Shown here: positions 19,484-27,828 of the stretch, one piece after another
Numbering within the stretch: the stretch's first letter is position 1
Layout: every line of letters starts with the position of its first letter
Source: Chlorobaculum limnaeum
GTDB lineage: Bacteria > Bacteroidota > Chlorobiia > Chlorobiales > Chlorobiaceae
Direction: 5' to 3'
NCBI RefSeq assembly: GCF_001747405.1
Contig: NZ_CP017305.1
Coordinates: 328,001 to 392,000, forward strand
DNA: 64,000 bases
The notes under the pieces: model-generated
The model's database searches: none
What the model was told of the DNA's origin: nothing
Seen by the model: only the letters and a program-made list of their open reading frames with translations
Position numbers and translations under genes: made by a program

Positions 19484-20416
19484 TCACCTCGCTCCTTTTC
19501 CCAACACTGCCCTCGCATTCCGTTTCAGCCGCTTCAGGCCGAGGCGCAGGGCGGGGGTTCCGGCGAAGAGTTTGCGGAATTGCGAGCCGGTCAGCTCCAG
19601 AATTTCCGTGGCGGTGAGGTTGACGAGATCCTCCTTCGGCGCAAAGCCGGGGTATGCCGTCGGCTCGGCGCTTGCGTTGTGCGGGCAGGCGTCGATGCAG
19701 CGGTCGCAGCCGTAGAGCCATCCATCCGTCGCCGCCGCCTCTTCGTCCGTGAAATCGCGTTTCAGCTCGATGGTGAGGTAGGAGATGCAACGCCGGGCGT
19801 CGAGCTTGCCGGGGGCCGCGAGCGCTCCGGTGGGGCAGGCGTCGATGCAGGCCGAGCAGTCGCCGCACGGGTTCCAGTCGAGCGGCGCGTCGGGTTCGAG
19901 TTCGATGTCGAGCAGCAGTTCGCCGAGGAACACGCGCGAGCCATGGCCGGGCGCGATGAGCAGGGTGTTCCTGCCGGTGCGCCCGATTCCGGCGGCTTCG
20001 GCCCACGCTTTTTCGAGCACCGGCGAGCTGTCCACGCACGCGCGCGCGTTGACCGGTTGGTCGCTGATCGAGCGGATGAATTCGAGCAGCTCTGCCAGCA
20101 ACTCGCCGAGTACGCGGTGGTAGTCCGGAATGACGGCGTATCCTGAAATTCCGCCTGCCGTTGCAGGCGCGGGCCACGGCAGGGCGACGGAGAGCACGGT
20201 TTTGAGGCCGGGCAGGAGCAGCTCCGGATTGGCGCGAGCTTCGAGGCCGGTTTCGAGGTAGCCCATCTCGCCATGCCGCCTCTCGGCGAGCATCTGCCGG
20301 TACTCCTCCATCGCCCCAAAAAGCGGCCCGGCGGCGGCGAATCCGGCGGCGCAAAAGCCGAGATCGAGGGCTTTTCGCCGGATCGCCTCTTTCAGTGTCA
20401 GCCGCTTTTCAGACAT
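19484..20416 (-). CDS. queG: Epoxyqueuosine reductase
   Basis: Cobalamin- and Fe-S-dependent enzyme for the last step of queuosine synthesis in tRNA. The 310-residue protein has the DUF1730 half (SVALPWPAP, GYAVIPDYHRVL), the catalytic-region SSPVLEKAWAEAAGIG then GRTGRNTLLI, and two [4Fe-4S] motifs: NPCGDCSACIDACPTGAL and YGCDRCIDACPHN. Slightly shorter than some homologues, which carry a C-terminal HEAT extension. Convergent or divergent genes flank it, so it is probably monocistronic. Confidence 0.93.
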   Translation of the reverse strand: MSEKRLTLKEAIRRKALDLGFCAAGFAAAGPLFGAMEEYRQMLAERRHGEMGYLETGLEARANPELLLPGLKTVLSVALPWPAPATAGGISGYAVIPDYHRVLGELLAELLEFIRSISDQPVNARACVDSSPVLEKAWAEAAGIGRTGRNTLLIAPGHGSRVFLGELLLDIELEPDAPLDWNPCGDCSACIDACPTGALAAPGKLDARRCISYLTIELKRDFTDEEAAATDGWLYGCDRCIDACPHNASAEPTAYPGFAPKEDLVNLTATEILELTGSQFRKLFAGTPALRLGLKRLKRNARAVLGKGAR

Positions 20417-20518
20417 TTCGAATCGGGAGTGGTTGCGATAGCCTTCTTTTATGCTTAAATATACGAGTCACCTTCACGTAGTTGTTCAGCAACATCTCGA
20501 ACCGCCACCTATTCCTCC

Positions 20519-22465
20519 ATGCAGCGACGCGAGTTTTTCCAGCATCTCCTCAAACGAGCCGGTATCGGGGCAGGCGCTCTGACAGCCGCAACCGCCGGTT
20601 TTATCGGCTATTATCAACCGCGCAAGGAGTTTTTCGACACCTCCGGCAAGAATAACGCGGAGCTGCCCGAGAAGCTGACGACGCCGAAAAAGGCTGTCGT
20701 TATTGGCGGCGGCCTGGCCGGAATCAGCTCGGCGCTTGAACTGGCGCGGCGGAACTTCGAGGTGACGCTGGTCGAGGCCTCTCCGTCGCTCGGCGGTAAG
20801 CTAACCGGCTGGCCGATCGATGCGCTCGGCGAGCGCTTTCCGGTGGAGCACGGCTTTCACGGCTTTTTCGACCAGTACTACAACCTGAACGAAATGTTCG
20901 TCTCGGCGGACATCGGCAGCGAGATGTTCACCGCTTCGCCCGGCTATCCGGTCATCTTCAGCGACAAGCAGGTCGAGGTGTTCGGCCAGACGCCCAAGTG
21001 GTTTCCGTTCAATATCATATCGGTGGTCGAACAGTCAAAGCGGCTCGACATCGCGTCGTTCCTGAAGGAGTTCCCCGGTCTGTGGCCGGTGATCAGCATG
21101 TTCCGCTACCAGTACGACCGCACCTTCCGCGACTGGGACAGCATCGATTTCATGACCTACTGCCGCCGGGGCGACGTGCTGCCGGCCTTCGTCGACACGG
21201 TGCTGCACCCCTTCTCCGACGCCACCATGAACCGCATGGAGGTGCTCTCCGCCGCCGAGGCGATGCGCTATTTTCACTTCTACTTCATGGGCAGCCCGGA
21301 GGGATTGTCGTTCAAAATCACCACGCGCGACTGCATGACTGCCCTCATCGATCCGCTGGAGCGCAAGCTGAAGGCGATGGGCGTGCGGGTGCTCAAAGGG
21401 CAAAAAGCGCGGAGCCTCGCGATGCAGGGCGGCAAAGTCACGGCGGTGCGTCTCGCTGGCGTGGGAGCCGGTGGCGGCGTGGTGGTGGCGTCGATTCCGA
21501 AGAGCGACGTGCCCGAATCGGGATGGAAGCAGCACATGGCGGACGGCGGCATTCCCGTTGTGGTGGCGCGGCGGAATTCGGCCTGGGTGGCCTTCGATGG
21601 CCGCTGCACCCATATGGGCTGCCCGGTCGGCCCGGAGGCTGGCACGGACGGTTTGTTTTGCCCCTGCCACGCCGGGCGCTTCGACGCAGACGGAGTGCCG
21701 GTCGGCGGTCCGCCGAAAGCGCCGCTGGCGAGGCTGAACGTGCGTGAAGAGGGCGAGATGCTCGTCGTCGAGCAGGCGTCCGCTGGCGCAACGCCGGTGG
21801 TCGTCGCCGACGAGGAGCTGCCGTGCGACTACTGCGTACTGGTCTCGGACGTTCGCGGTGCGCGCGAGCTGATCGCGGGCAGCCAGCCCGGCAACGGCGA
21901 CTTCGCCGGTCGCGTGGCCGCGCTTGGCGAGGCTGACCCCTACGTGGTGTGGCGCGTCTGGCTCGACCGTCCGGTTCCTTCGGCGGCGTACCCGTTCTAC
22001 ACCGTGTCGGGCTACACCTATACCGACTCGATCACCTTCTATTCGAGCTTCCAGCAGCCCTTCATCAGTTGGGCCAAGCGCACCGGCGGCTGCGTTGCGG
22101 AGCTGCACGCCTACGCCGTCGCGCCGCAAGACGTTCGCCCCGAGCCGGAGATCCGTGCCGCGATGCTGCAAGAGCTGCACGCCATGTTCCCGGAAACCAA
22201 AAACGCGACGATCCGGCACGAAATTTTCATGATGCAATCCAACTTTACCCGCTGGGCTCCCGGGGACCACGCCAAACGTCCCGGCGTCGAAACGCCCTAC
22301 GCCAATCTCTACCTCGCGGGCGACTGGGTCAACACCAACGCCCCGGTATTCCTGATGGAAGCCGCCGCCTTCACGGGCCGCCAAGCCGCCAACGCCATTG
22401 CCGCGAAGGAGTCGCTCCGCCAGACGCCCCTGCCGATCGTGCCGATGGACGGGATTTTTGCGTGA
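20519..22465 (+). CDS. crtU: Carotene desaturase/methyltransferase (isorenieratene-synthase type) with inserted Rieske domain
   Basis: Converts the beta-ring of gamma- or beta-carotene to the aromatic phi-ring in chlorobactene or isorenieratene synthesis. The 648-residue protein starts with an arginine-bearing hydrophobic segment (MQRREFF..., residues 2-28) that resembles a Tat-type signal or anchor. Next come the FAD-binding GGGLAGISSALELAR (about 63-77) and the CrtU signature VEHGFHGFFDQYYNL. A Rieske [2Fe-2S] domain is inserted at about residues 320-425, with Cys-Thr-His at 362-364 and CPCH from 381. The C-terminal LAGDWVNTNAPVFLMEAAAFTGRQAA is the carotenoid-desaturase FAD block. Pathway role is inferred from family and organism. 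Confidence 0.88.
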   Translation: MQRREFFQHLLKRAGIGAGALTAATAGFIGYYQPRKEFFDTSGKNNAELPEKLTTPKKAVVIGGGLAGISSALELARRNFEVTLVEASPSLGGKLTGWPIDALGERFPVEHGFHGFFDQYYNLNEMFVSADIGSEMFTASPGYPVIFSDKQVEVFGQTPKWFPFNIISVVEQSKRLDIASFLKEFPGLWPVISMFRYQYDRTFRDWDSIDFMTYCRRGDVLPAFVDTVLHPFSDATMNRMEVLSAAEAMRYFHFYFMGSPEGLSFKITTRDCMTALIDPLERKLKAMGVRVLKGQKARSLAMQGGKVTAVRLAGVGAGGGVVVASIPKSDVPESGWKQHMADGGIPVVVARRNSAWVAFDGRCTHMGCPVGPEAGTDGLFCPCHAGRFDADGVPVGGPPKAPLARLNVREEGEMLVVEQASAGATPVVVADEELPCDYCVLVSDVRGARELIAGSQPGNGDFAGRVAALGEADPYVVWRVWLDRPVPSAAYPFYTVSGYTYTDSITFYSSFQQPFISWAKRTGGCVAELHAYAVAPQDVRPEPEIRAAMLQELHAMFPETKNATIRHEIFMMQSNFTRWAPGDHAKRPGVETPYANLYLAGDWVNTNAPVFLMEAAAFTGRQAANAIAAKESLRQTPLPIVPMDGIFA

Positions 22466-22533
22466 CAAGCAACAATTTGGTTTGAGCTGGCGTACGTGAC
22501 TGCGTACTTTGATGATATGAAACGTAGGTAACT

Positions 22534-22776
22534 ATGAGGACAATCATGGCCAGCGAGGCGAGGGCTAATTTGTCCCGGTTGCTTGATGAGGTGGCGGAAT
22601 CGCACAAACCGGCGATTATCACCGGCAAGCGGTCGAATGGCATTCTGATTTCTGAAGAGGACTGGAACTCGATACAGGAGACGCTCTATCTGATGTCGAT
22701 TCCGGGGATGCGAGAGTCGATCAGGGAGGGAATGGAAACACCGGTTGAGAGCTGTTCCGGGGAGCTGGACTGGTGA
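22534..22776 (+). CDS. YefM/Phd-type antitoxin, no toxin adjacent
   Basis: An 80-residue protein with the YefM N-terminal DNA-binding motif (ASEARANLSRLLDEV) and the conserved tail SIPGMRESIREGMETPVESC. In this family the antitoxin binds a YoeB or Txe RNase toxin and represses its own operon. It looks full-length, but the next gene is another antitoxin-like gene rather than a toxin, and only 55 bases lie between. The start at 22534 precedes a second in-frame ATG four codons in. Confidence 0.85.
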   Translation: MRTIMASEARANLSRLLDEVAESHKPAIITGKRSNGILISEEDWNSIQETLYLMSIPGMRESIREGMETPVESCSGELDW

Positions 22777-22777
22777 A

Positions 22778-22807
22778 TTGAAATGTAGCGATAACATCTT
22801 GTATAGT
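22778..22807 (+). promoter_or_regulatory. Possible sigma70-type promoter for the addiction-module gene
   Basis: TTGAAA and TATAGT separated by 18 bases, ending 24 bases before the ATG at 22832. Seen by eye only. Confidence 0.4.
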
Positions 22808-22831
22808 TTGAACATAGCTGGAGAATGACTT

Positions 22832-23050
22832 ATGCATGTAGCCATACCATTAGAGCTGATGAGTGTTGAAGAGAAGCTTCAGGTGATTGAAGAAATCTGG
22901 ACTGATCTTGCCCGGATGCCGGAGCAGGTTCCCTCTCCGGCGTGGCACGCTGAGGTTTTGCAGGTTCGTGAGCAGAGGATTGCCGAAGGACGATCACGTT
23001 TTCTGGATATTGAAGAGGCCAAAAAGGCTGTGAGGGAACAGCTCAAATGA
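22832..23050 (+). CDS. Addiction module antitoxin-like protein (TIGR02574 type)
   Basis: A 72-residue protein of the putative addiction-module component type: LELMSVEEKLQVIEEIWTDL at the start and the C-terminal RFLDIEEAKKAVREQLK. Family members normally precede a ParE/RelE-type toxin. Here the next gene, 7 bases on, is a DUF2442 protein instead. Function is inferred from the family only. Confidence 0.8.
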   Translation: MHVAIPLELMSVEEKLQVIEEIWTDLARMPEQVPSPAWHAEVLQVREQRIAEGRSRFLDIEEAKKAVREQLK

Positions 23051-23057
23051 GGGTTCC

Positions 23058-23309
23058 ATGATAGATTGCATTTATCTTGAAGAGGCGAAGTATCTTGACG
23101 GCTACCGGATATTTCTCAGATTCAACGACGGAAAATCTGGCGTCGTCGATTTGAAAGAAACCGTTTTCAGACACGCTGTTGCAGCCCCGTTGCGGGAACC
23201 GGAAGCTTTCTCCCGGTTTTATCTCGACTCATGGCCAACGCTCGCTTGGGATTGTGGCTTCGATGTGGCTCCTGAGACGCTTTATGAGAAATGCGAAGCT
23301 GTGAGTTAG
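23058..23309 (+). CDS. DUF2442 domain protein
   Basis: An 83-residue protein with the DUF2442 layout: YLDGYRIFLRFNDGKSGVVDL, then the RFYLDSWPTLAWDCGFDVAPETLY block. It is the second DUF2442 gene in the window and is quite different from the one at 16567. It follows the TIGR02574-type gene by 7 bases, so the two are almost certainly co-transcribed. It takes the place usually held by a toxin; whether it acts as one is unknown. Confidence 0.8.
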   Translation: MIDCIYLEEAKYLDGYRIFLRFNDGKSGVVDLKETVFRHAVAAPLREPEAFSRFYLDSWPTLAWDCGFDVAPETLYEKCEAVS

Positions 23310-23343
23310 ACGGGAAGTTAAAAAATATAATGCGTTTCCATAT

Positions 23344-23970
23344 ATGGGAAAAAATTGGCTTGATTACATAACTGCAATTGGATCAATATTTACACCGATA
23401 TTGGTGCTGCTCCTTACAGGAATTGGGTGGCATATAAAGGCAAAAATTGAAAGAAATCGCACAGAAGAATATAAGGTGCAGGCTCGGATTCGAGAATTAG
23501 AGGACATGCTTCGAGTTGATCGAATTGAAATTTATAATCAACTTCTTGAGCCATTCTTTGTATTGTTTACATCAGATGCAATCTTTGCCAGTGATCCTGA
23601 ATTCAAAGGGAACAATAAAGAACAATTATCTATTGGAAAGATGTTGACCGTCGAATATAGAAAAGTTGGGTTCAAACTTTCGCTGGTTGCTGATGATGCA
23701 GTGGTTCGAGCATATAACAATCTAATGCAGTTTTTTTATAAAGGGGAATCCGAAGGGCTTTCTGGTCAAGAACTTTTGATCAAAACGTCTCAATGGATCA
23801 AATTGTTGTCCGACCTGCTTCTTGAAATACGTAAAAGTATGGGAAATGAACATACCTCATTGAATAACTGGGAAATGATTGAATGGTTCATGTCTGACGC
23901 AGAGAGTCTGCGTGAAATGTGGGTAAATTGTACAACAAACAGGGGTGTAATATCTCCTGTTCGATCATGA
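23344..23970 (+). CDS. AT-rich single-pass membrane protein, unknown
   Basis: A 208-residue protein with one N-terminal membrane segment (about residues 12-30), then a charged, probably coiled-coil stretch (about 31-65, KIERNRTEEYKVQARIREL) and a soluble alpha-helical remainder. No recognised motif. AT-rich codon use differs from its neighbours, suggesting recent acquisition together with the antitoxin-like genes upstream. Confidence 0.7.
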   Translation: MGKNWLDYITAIGSIFTPILVLLLTGIGWHIKAKIERNRTEEYKVQARIRELEDMLRVDRIEIYNQLLEPFFVLFTSDAIFASDPEFKGNNKEQLSIGKMLTVEYRKVGFKLSLVADDAVVRAYNNLMQFFYKGESEGLSGQELLIKTSQWIKLLSDLLLEIRKSMGNEHTSLNNWEMIEWFMSDAESLREMWVNCTTNRGVISPVRS

Positions 23971-23995
23971 ACTTAGACGTTATTCTTACATCCTT

Positions 23996-25132
23996 TCATT
24001 TCCCCACAACGCACTCCACTACCGTGTCGTGCAGCACGGGGCGGAACTTGCGAATCTTGATGTTCTCCTCGGTTGGCCAGACCCGGTTGCTCAATAAAAT
24101 CACCGCTAAATCTTTCTCCGGATCGACCCAGATGCTGGTGCCGGTGTAGCCGAGGTGGCCCCAGGAGCTGGCGGAGAAGCGGCTGCCTGCCGAGGATTTG
24201 CCGGGGGTGGCCATGTCCCAGCCGATGGCTCTCGGCCATTCGGTTTTCCTCAGGAACATCCTGACGGTCGATGCCGCGATGGAGCGCTTGCCGTCCAGCT
24301 CCCCGCCGTTCATCAGCATTTGCACCATCTTCATCAAATCGCCTGTCGTCGTGAACAGGCCCGCGTGGCCTGCGGCTCCGCCGAGGAGGGCGGCGTTCTG
24401 GTCGTTGACGAGCGGGCGCGGCGGGGCGAGCGGCCAGGCGGCGTCGGGCGCGGTCGGAGCGATGCGGAAGAGGAGCGTTGGTGGCGGGTTGAAGCGCGTC
24501 GAACTCATGCCGAGTGGCGCGGCGAAGCGGGCGTGGAAGTTGGCGGCGAGGCTCTGGCCGGTCACCTTTTCGACGATCCTGCCGAGCAAAATGAAGTTCA
24601 GATCGCTGTATTTCGTGTCGCTGCCTGTCCTGTAGATCAGCGAGTCCTGCTCGATGGCGCGGAACACTTCGCCGGGCGTGCGGCAGCTTTTGGCGTAAAA
24701 GGTGTGCGCACGCAGGCCGGAGGTGTGGCGCATGAGCTGCTCGATGGTGACGCGCCCCTTGCCGCTGGCCGCGAATCCGGGCAGGTAGCGGGCGACGGGC
24801 GCACGCAGGTCGAGCGAATCGCGCTCGACGAGCTGCATGGCGATGCTGGTGGTGACGACTGCTTTGGTGAGCGATGCGGCGTCGTAGATGGTCGTGGTGT
24901 CCGCCGGTGCGCTCGCCGTGTCGTAGGTGAGCCGCCCGACCGCTTTGTGATACAACGTTTTACCCCGGTAGAGCACGGCGAGGCTCGCGCCGGGAAAAAC
25001 GCTGTCCGCGACGGCGCGTTTCATCACCGCGTCGAGCTTTGCGAAATCGGGAGTTCTGGCTTCCGCCGTCAGCGCAGCCGTCATTACAGCCAGGCTGACG
25101 AGGAGTGAGAGAAGTGATCGAAGCGCTTTCAT
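23996..25132 (-). CDS. Exported beta-lactamase-fold serine hydrolase
   Basis: A 378-residue protein with a signal peptide (MKALRSLLSLLVSLAVMTAALTAEA) and the class C beta-lactamase/DD-peptidase/esterase fold. The SxxK nucleophile motif is in DAASLTKAVV, the second YxN-like motif in KYSDLNFILLG, and a WGHLGYTG block replaces the KTG triad near the C-terminus. Such proteins are often esterases or peptidoglycan-acting enzymes rather than drug-resistance enzymes. An upstream in-frame start at 25198 would add 22 residues before the signal peptide; I preferred 25132. Confidence 0.85.
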   Translation of the reverse strand: MKALRSLLSLLVSLAVMTAALTAEARTPDFAKLDAVMKRAVADSVFPGASLAVLYRGKTLYHKAVGRLTYDTASAPADTTTIYDAASLTKAVVTTSIAMQLVERDSLDLRAPVARYLPGFAASGKGRVTIEQLMRHTSGLRAHTFYAKSCRTPGEVFRAIEQDSLIYRTGSDTKYSDLNFILLGRIVEKVTGQSLAANFHARFAAPLGMSSTRFNPPPTLLFRIAPTAPDAAWPLAPPRPLVNDQNAALLGGAAGHAGLFTTTGDLMKMVQMLMNGGELDGKRSIAASTVRMFLRKTEWPRAIGWDMATPGKSSAGSRFSASSWGHLGYTGTSIWVDPEKDLAVILLSNRVWPTEENIKIRKFRPVLHDTVVECVVGK

Positions 25133-25212
25133 CGCGAGCCATCCGTATCCGGCATAATACCGCACGAAAACCTTGAACATGAATATCCTGACAACCACCA
25201 GTCATTGCTGAC

Positions 25213-25238
25213 TGTAGGGACGGCTCTTGTGGCCGTCC
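25213..25238. repeat. Half copy of the TGTAGGGG dispersed repeat
   Basis: TGTAGGGA then the hairpin GGACGGC / GCCGTCC. It matches one arm of the inverted-repeat elements at 28864, 36796 and 39043. Confidence 0.55.
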
Positions 25239-25281
25239 TCTTTCTCTGTCTGTTCATCATGCGTCTCCTGCCGGAAAAGGC

Positions 25282-26160
25282 TCAGAAGAGCGTGAACCGC
25301 ACGTACCGGTCCGGCCTCTTCTTCAGATCGATGAGCAGGGTGTCGAGCGAAACCAGCGTTTTGCTCAGGTTGTTGTAGAGCGCCGGGTCGTTGTTGAGCT
25401 TGCCGAGAGTACCCTGGCTGTCGTTGAGCTGCTTCACGAGCGTCTCGGTTTCGGCGGCGGCGTTCTTCAGGTTCACGATGGTCTGTGCGGTGTCGTCGGC
25501 CAGCGACTTGTCGTGCAGCAGCTTCGACAGGAGTCCCTTGCCACTGGAGATTTGCTTGCTGACGCTGCTCAGTTCCTCCGAGGTTTTACGCAGGTTCGCC
25601 ACCGTTTTCTGCAAGTCCTCGCCCATCTGCTTGTCCGAAATGATCCGCCCGGCCGCCCCCTCGCCGTGGTTGAGATTGTCGAGCAGCGTGTTGAGTTTTT
25701 CGACGGTCTGCTTGGCGTTCGTTGTCAGTCCGGCCAGGCCGTCTTCGGGGGTGAGCTGGATGTAGTCGCCCTCCTGAACCGGTTTGCCGGTGCCCGCGGT
25801 GATATCGACATACTTGTCGCCGAGCACGCCGAGGGAGCGGATGGCGGCTTTCGAGTCCTTGGTGACCAGTCCGGCGAACTCGTTCTGCAACTTCAGGTCA
25901 GCCACGACGAACAGCGAATCGTTCTGCGTGGTGAAGCTGAGCTTCGAGACGGTGCCGATCTTCTTGCCGGAGACCGCCACGAAATTGTTTTCAGCGAGGC
26001 CGTTAACGTTGCTGGTCAAAATCCTTATGGTAGTCACGCCGGTGAAGATGCTGGTGTTCTTGCCGATCACCAGGCCGAGATAGGCGGCGAAGGCGAGGCC
26101 GAGCAAAAAGAAGATGCCGGTTTTCAGGTCACTCCATTTCAGTTCTTTCAGGTTTCTCAT
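25282..26160 (-). CDS. MCE-family (MlaD-like) lipid transport protein
   Basis: A 292-residue periplasmic substrate-binding subunit of an Mla-type lipid transporter. It has one N-terminal membrane anchor (about residues 14-34, FFLLGLAFAAYLGLVIG) and one MCE domain (about 39-118, with ISVxG-type ENNFVAVSGKKIGTVSKLSF and GVLGDKYVDI). A long helical tail (about 130-285) follows with repeated hydrophobic heptads such as TVEKLNTLLDNLN and TVANLRKTSEELSS. It is the last gene of the permease-ATPase-MCE operon. Such systems move phospholipids between envelope membranes. Confidence 0.9.
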   Translation of the reverse strand: MRNLKELKWSDLKTGIFFLLGLAFAAYLGLVIGKNTSIFTGVTTIRILTSNVNGLAENNFVAVSGKKIGTVSKLSFTTQNDSLFVVADLKLQNEFAGLVTKDSKAAIRSLGVLGDKYVDITAGTGKPVQEGDYIQLTPEDGLAGLTTNAKQTVEKLNTLLDNLNHGEGAAGRIISDKQMGEDLQKTVANLRKTSEELSSVSKQISSGKGLLSKLLHDKSLADDTAQTIVNLKNAAAETETLVKQLNDSQGTLGKLNNDPALYNNLSKTLVSLDTLLIDLKKRPDRYVRFTLF

Positions 26161-26184
26161 ACGGTGACAGGGGTCTTGAAAAAA

Positions 26185-26919
26185 TTAAAGTTCGAGAATC
26201 TTGTCCGACAGGATTGAACGGATGAAGGGGTGCTCCGACTCGTGCAGTTGTTCCGTCGGGCCGTCGAAGATGATTTTGCCCTGGTAGAGCACGGCCACTT
26301 CGTCGGCGATGGCGAAGACGTCGTCGATGATGTGCGTCACGAACACCGCGCCGAGGTCGTTGCTTTTTTTGAGCGAGGCGATCAGGTTCAGAATCTTGCG
26401 CGAACTGACCGGGTCGAGACCGGCGGTCGGCTCGTCGAAGAGGATCATTTTCGGGTTGAAGATCAGCGCCCTGCCAATGGCCACGCGCTTTTTCATGCCG
26501 CCGCTGAGGCTTTCGGGGAGCTGATCCTCGTAGCCTTCGAGTCCGGCGAAACGGATCTGTTCCATCACGCGGCGGCTTATCTCCTCGTCGGGCAGCCGGA
26601 GGTTCTCGCGCAAAAAGAAGCTCATGTTCTGGGCGATGGTCATCGAGTCGAAGAGCGCGTTGCCCTGGAAAACGATGCCCATTTTGCGCCGGATCGGGTA
26701 GAGATCGGCCTCCTTGAGCGGGGTAATATCGACCCCGTCGACGAAGACCTGGCCGCTGTTGGGCTTGATGAGGCCGAGCATCAGCTTGATGATGGTGCTC
26801 TTGCCGACGCCGCTGGGGCCAAGCACCGCCTTGATGGTGTTGTCCTGCACGGCCAGCGAAACCTTGTCGAGAATCACCTTTTCGCCGTACTTCAGCGTGA
26901 CATTCCGGAGTTCAATCAT
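26185..26919 (-). CDS. ABC transporter ATPase (MlaF-like)
   Basis: A 244-residue ATPase energising the Mla-type lipid transporter at the inner membrane. It has Walker A GPSGVGKST (residues 34-42), Q-loop FQGNALFDSMT, signature LSGGMKKR, Walker B MILFDEPTAGLDP and the switch His in VTHIIDD. FDSMT followed by NMSFFLRE is typical of the MlaF/Ttg2A group. The start is two bases after the stop of the permease gene, indicating translational coupling. Confidence 0.93.
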   Translation of the reverse strand: MIELRNVTLKYGEKVILDKVSLAVQDNTIKAVLGPSGVGKSTIIKLMLGLIKPNSGQVFVDGVDITPLKEADLYPIRRKMGIVFQGNALFDSMTIAQNMSFFLRENLRLPDEEISRRVMEQIRFAGLEGYEDQLPESLSGGMKKRVAIGRALIFNPKMILFDEPTAGLDPVSSRKILNLIASLKKSNDLGAVFVTHIIDDVFAIADEVAVLYQGKIIFDGPTEQLHESEHPFIRSILSDKILEL

Positions 26920-26921
26920 AA

Positions 26922-27719
26922 TCAGTGCATGATGTCGAGCACGATTTTCGAGACGTAGAAATTGGCCACGAGCACCAGACCCGACGAAGCCACGATTCCC
27001 TTGATGGTCGAGCGGCCCACGCCCGCCGTGCCGCCGCGCGCCGAGAAGCCGTTGAAGCTGCTGACCAGCGTGATGATGATGGCGAAGACCGGCGCCTTGA
27101 GGAAGCTGACGACAAAGTCCTTGGGAGCGAGTCTCGGATAGATCGAGTTCCAGAAGATGCCAGGATCGATTTTGTGGTAGTATTCGGCTACGAGCGCTCC
27201 GGTCTGCAACCCGGCGAAGTCGGAGAGGGCGATGAGCGGCACGAACATGATGAGCGCCGCGAGCAGCCTCGGCATGACGAGCTTGGCGATGGGGTCGGTG
27301 CCGAAGGCGCGGAGGGCGTCGATCTGCTCTGATATCTGCATCGCGCCAAGCTCCGCGCCGTTGCGAGAGCCGTAGCGGGCCGAGAGCATGAGGCCCATGA
27401 GCAGCGGGCCGAGCTCGCGCAGCACCGCGTTCGAGGTGGAGCGTCCGAGCATCGTCTTCGCGCCGAACTCTTCGAGCAGGTTGCCCACCTCCATCGACAT
27501 CAGCGCCCCGATGGAGATCGAGCTGACCAGCACGATCGGAATCGACTCAACCCCGCAGATGAGCGCCTGGTCGAGCACATCACGCCAGTAGCGCTTCGCT
27601 TTGGGCAGAGTGATGAACGCTCTGAGCGCGAAGTAGAAAAATTCCTGCATGGTCAGCAGTAGCTCCTTGAGGCGGAGCACCTTGCTGTCCACGTAGTTAC
27701 CGATGAGCGTCAGCGGCAT
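26922..27719 (-). CDS. MlaE-family permease
   Basis: A 265-residue inner-membrane permease of the Mla lipid transporter. It shows the MlaE pattern: an N-terminal interfacial helix (FFYFALRAFITL), five membrane segments, and the conserved block ELGPLLMGLMLSARYGSRNGAELGAMQISEQIDALRAFG that couples to the ATPase. Residues SFNGFSARGGTAGVGRSTIKGIV near the C-terminus are the family's second conserved loop. First gene of the permease-ATPase-MCE operon. No MlaB or MlaC homologue is adjacent. Confidence 0.93.
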   Translation of the reverse strand: MPLTLIGNYVDSKVLRLKELLLTMQEFFYFALRAFITLPKAKRYWRDVLDQALICGVESIPIVLVSSISIGALMSMEVGNLLEEFGAKTMLGRSTSNAVLRELGPLLMGLMLSARYGSRNGAELGAMQISEQIDALRAFGTDPIAKLVMPRLLAALIMFVPLIALSDFAGLQTGALVAEYYHKIDPGIFWNSIYPRLAPKDFVVSFLKAPVFAIIITLVSSFNGFSARGGTAGVGRSTIKGIVASSGLVLVANFYVSKIVLDIMH

Positions 27720-27828
27720 GGCATCAAATTCAATTCATCGACAAGTTGCGCCGGTTTGGCGACCGGCGCGGTTTCGTGGTGCAAGTATACAAAACTTGCC
27801 CGATTTTCAGGTGAGTGGCTCGAAAAAG

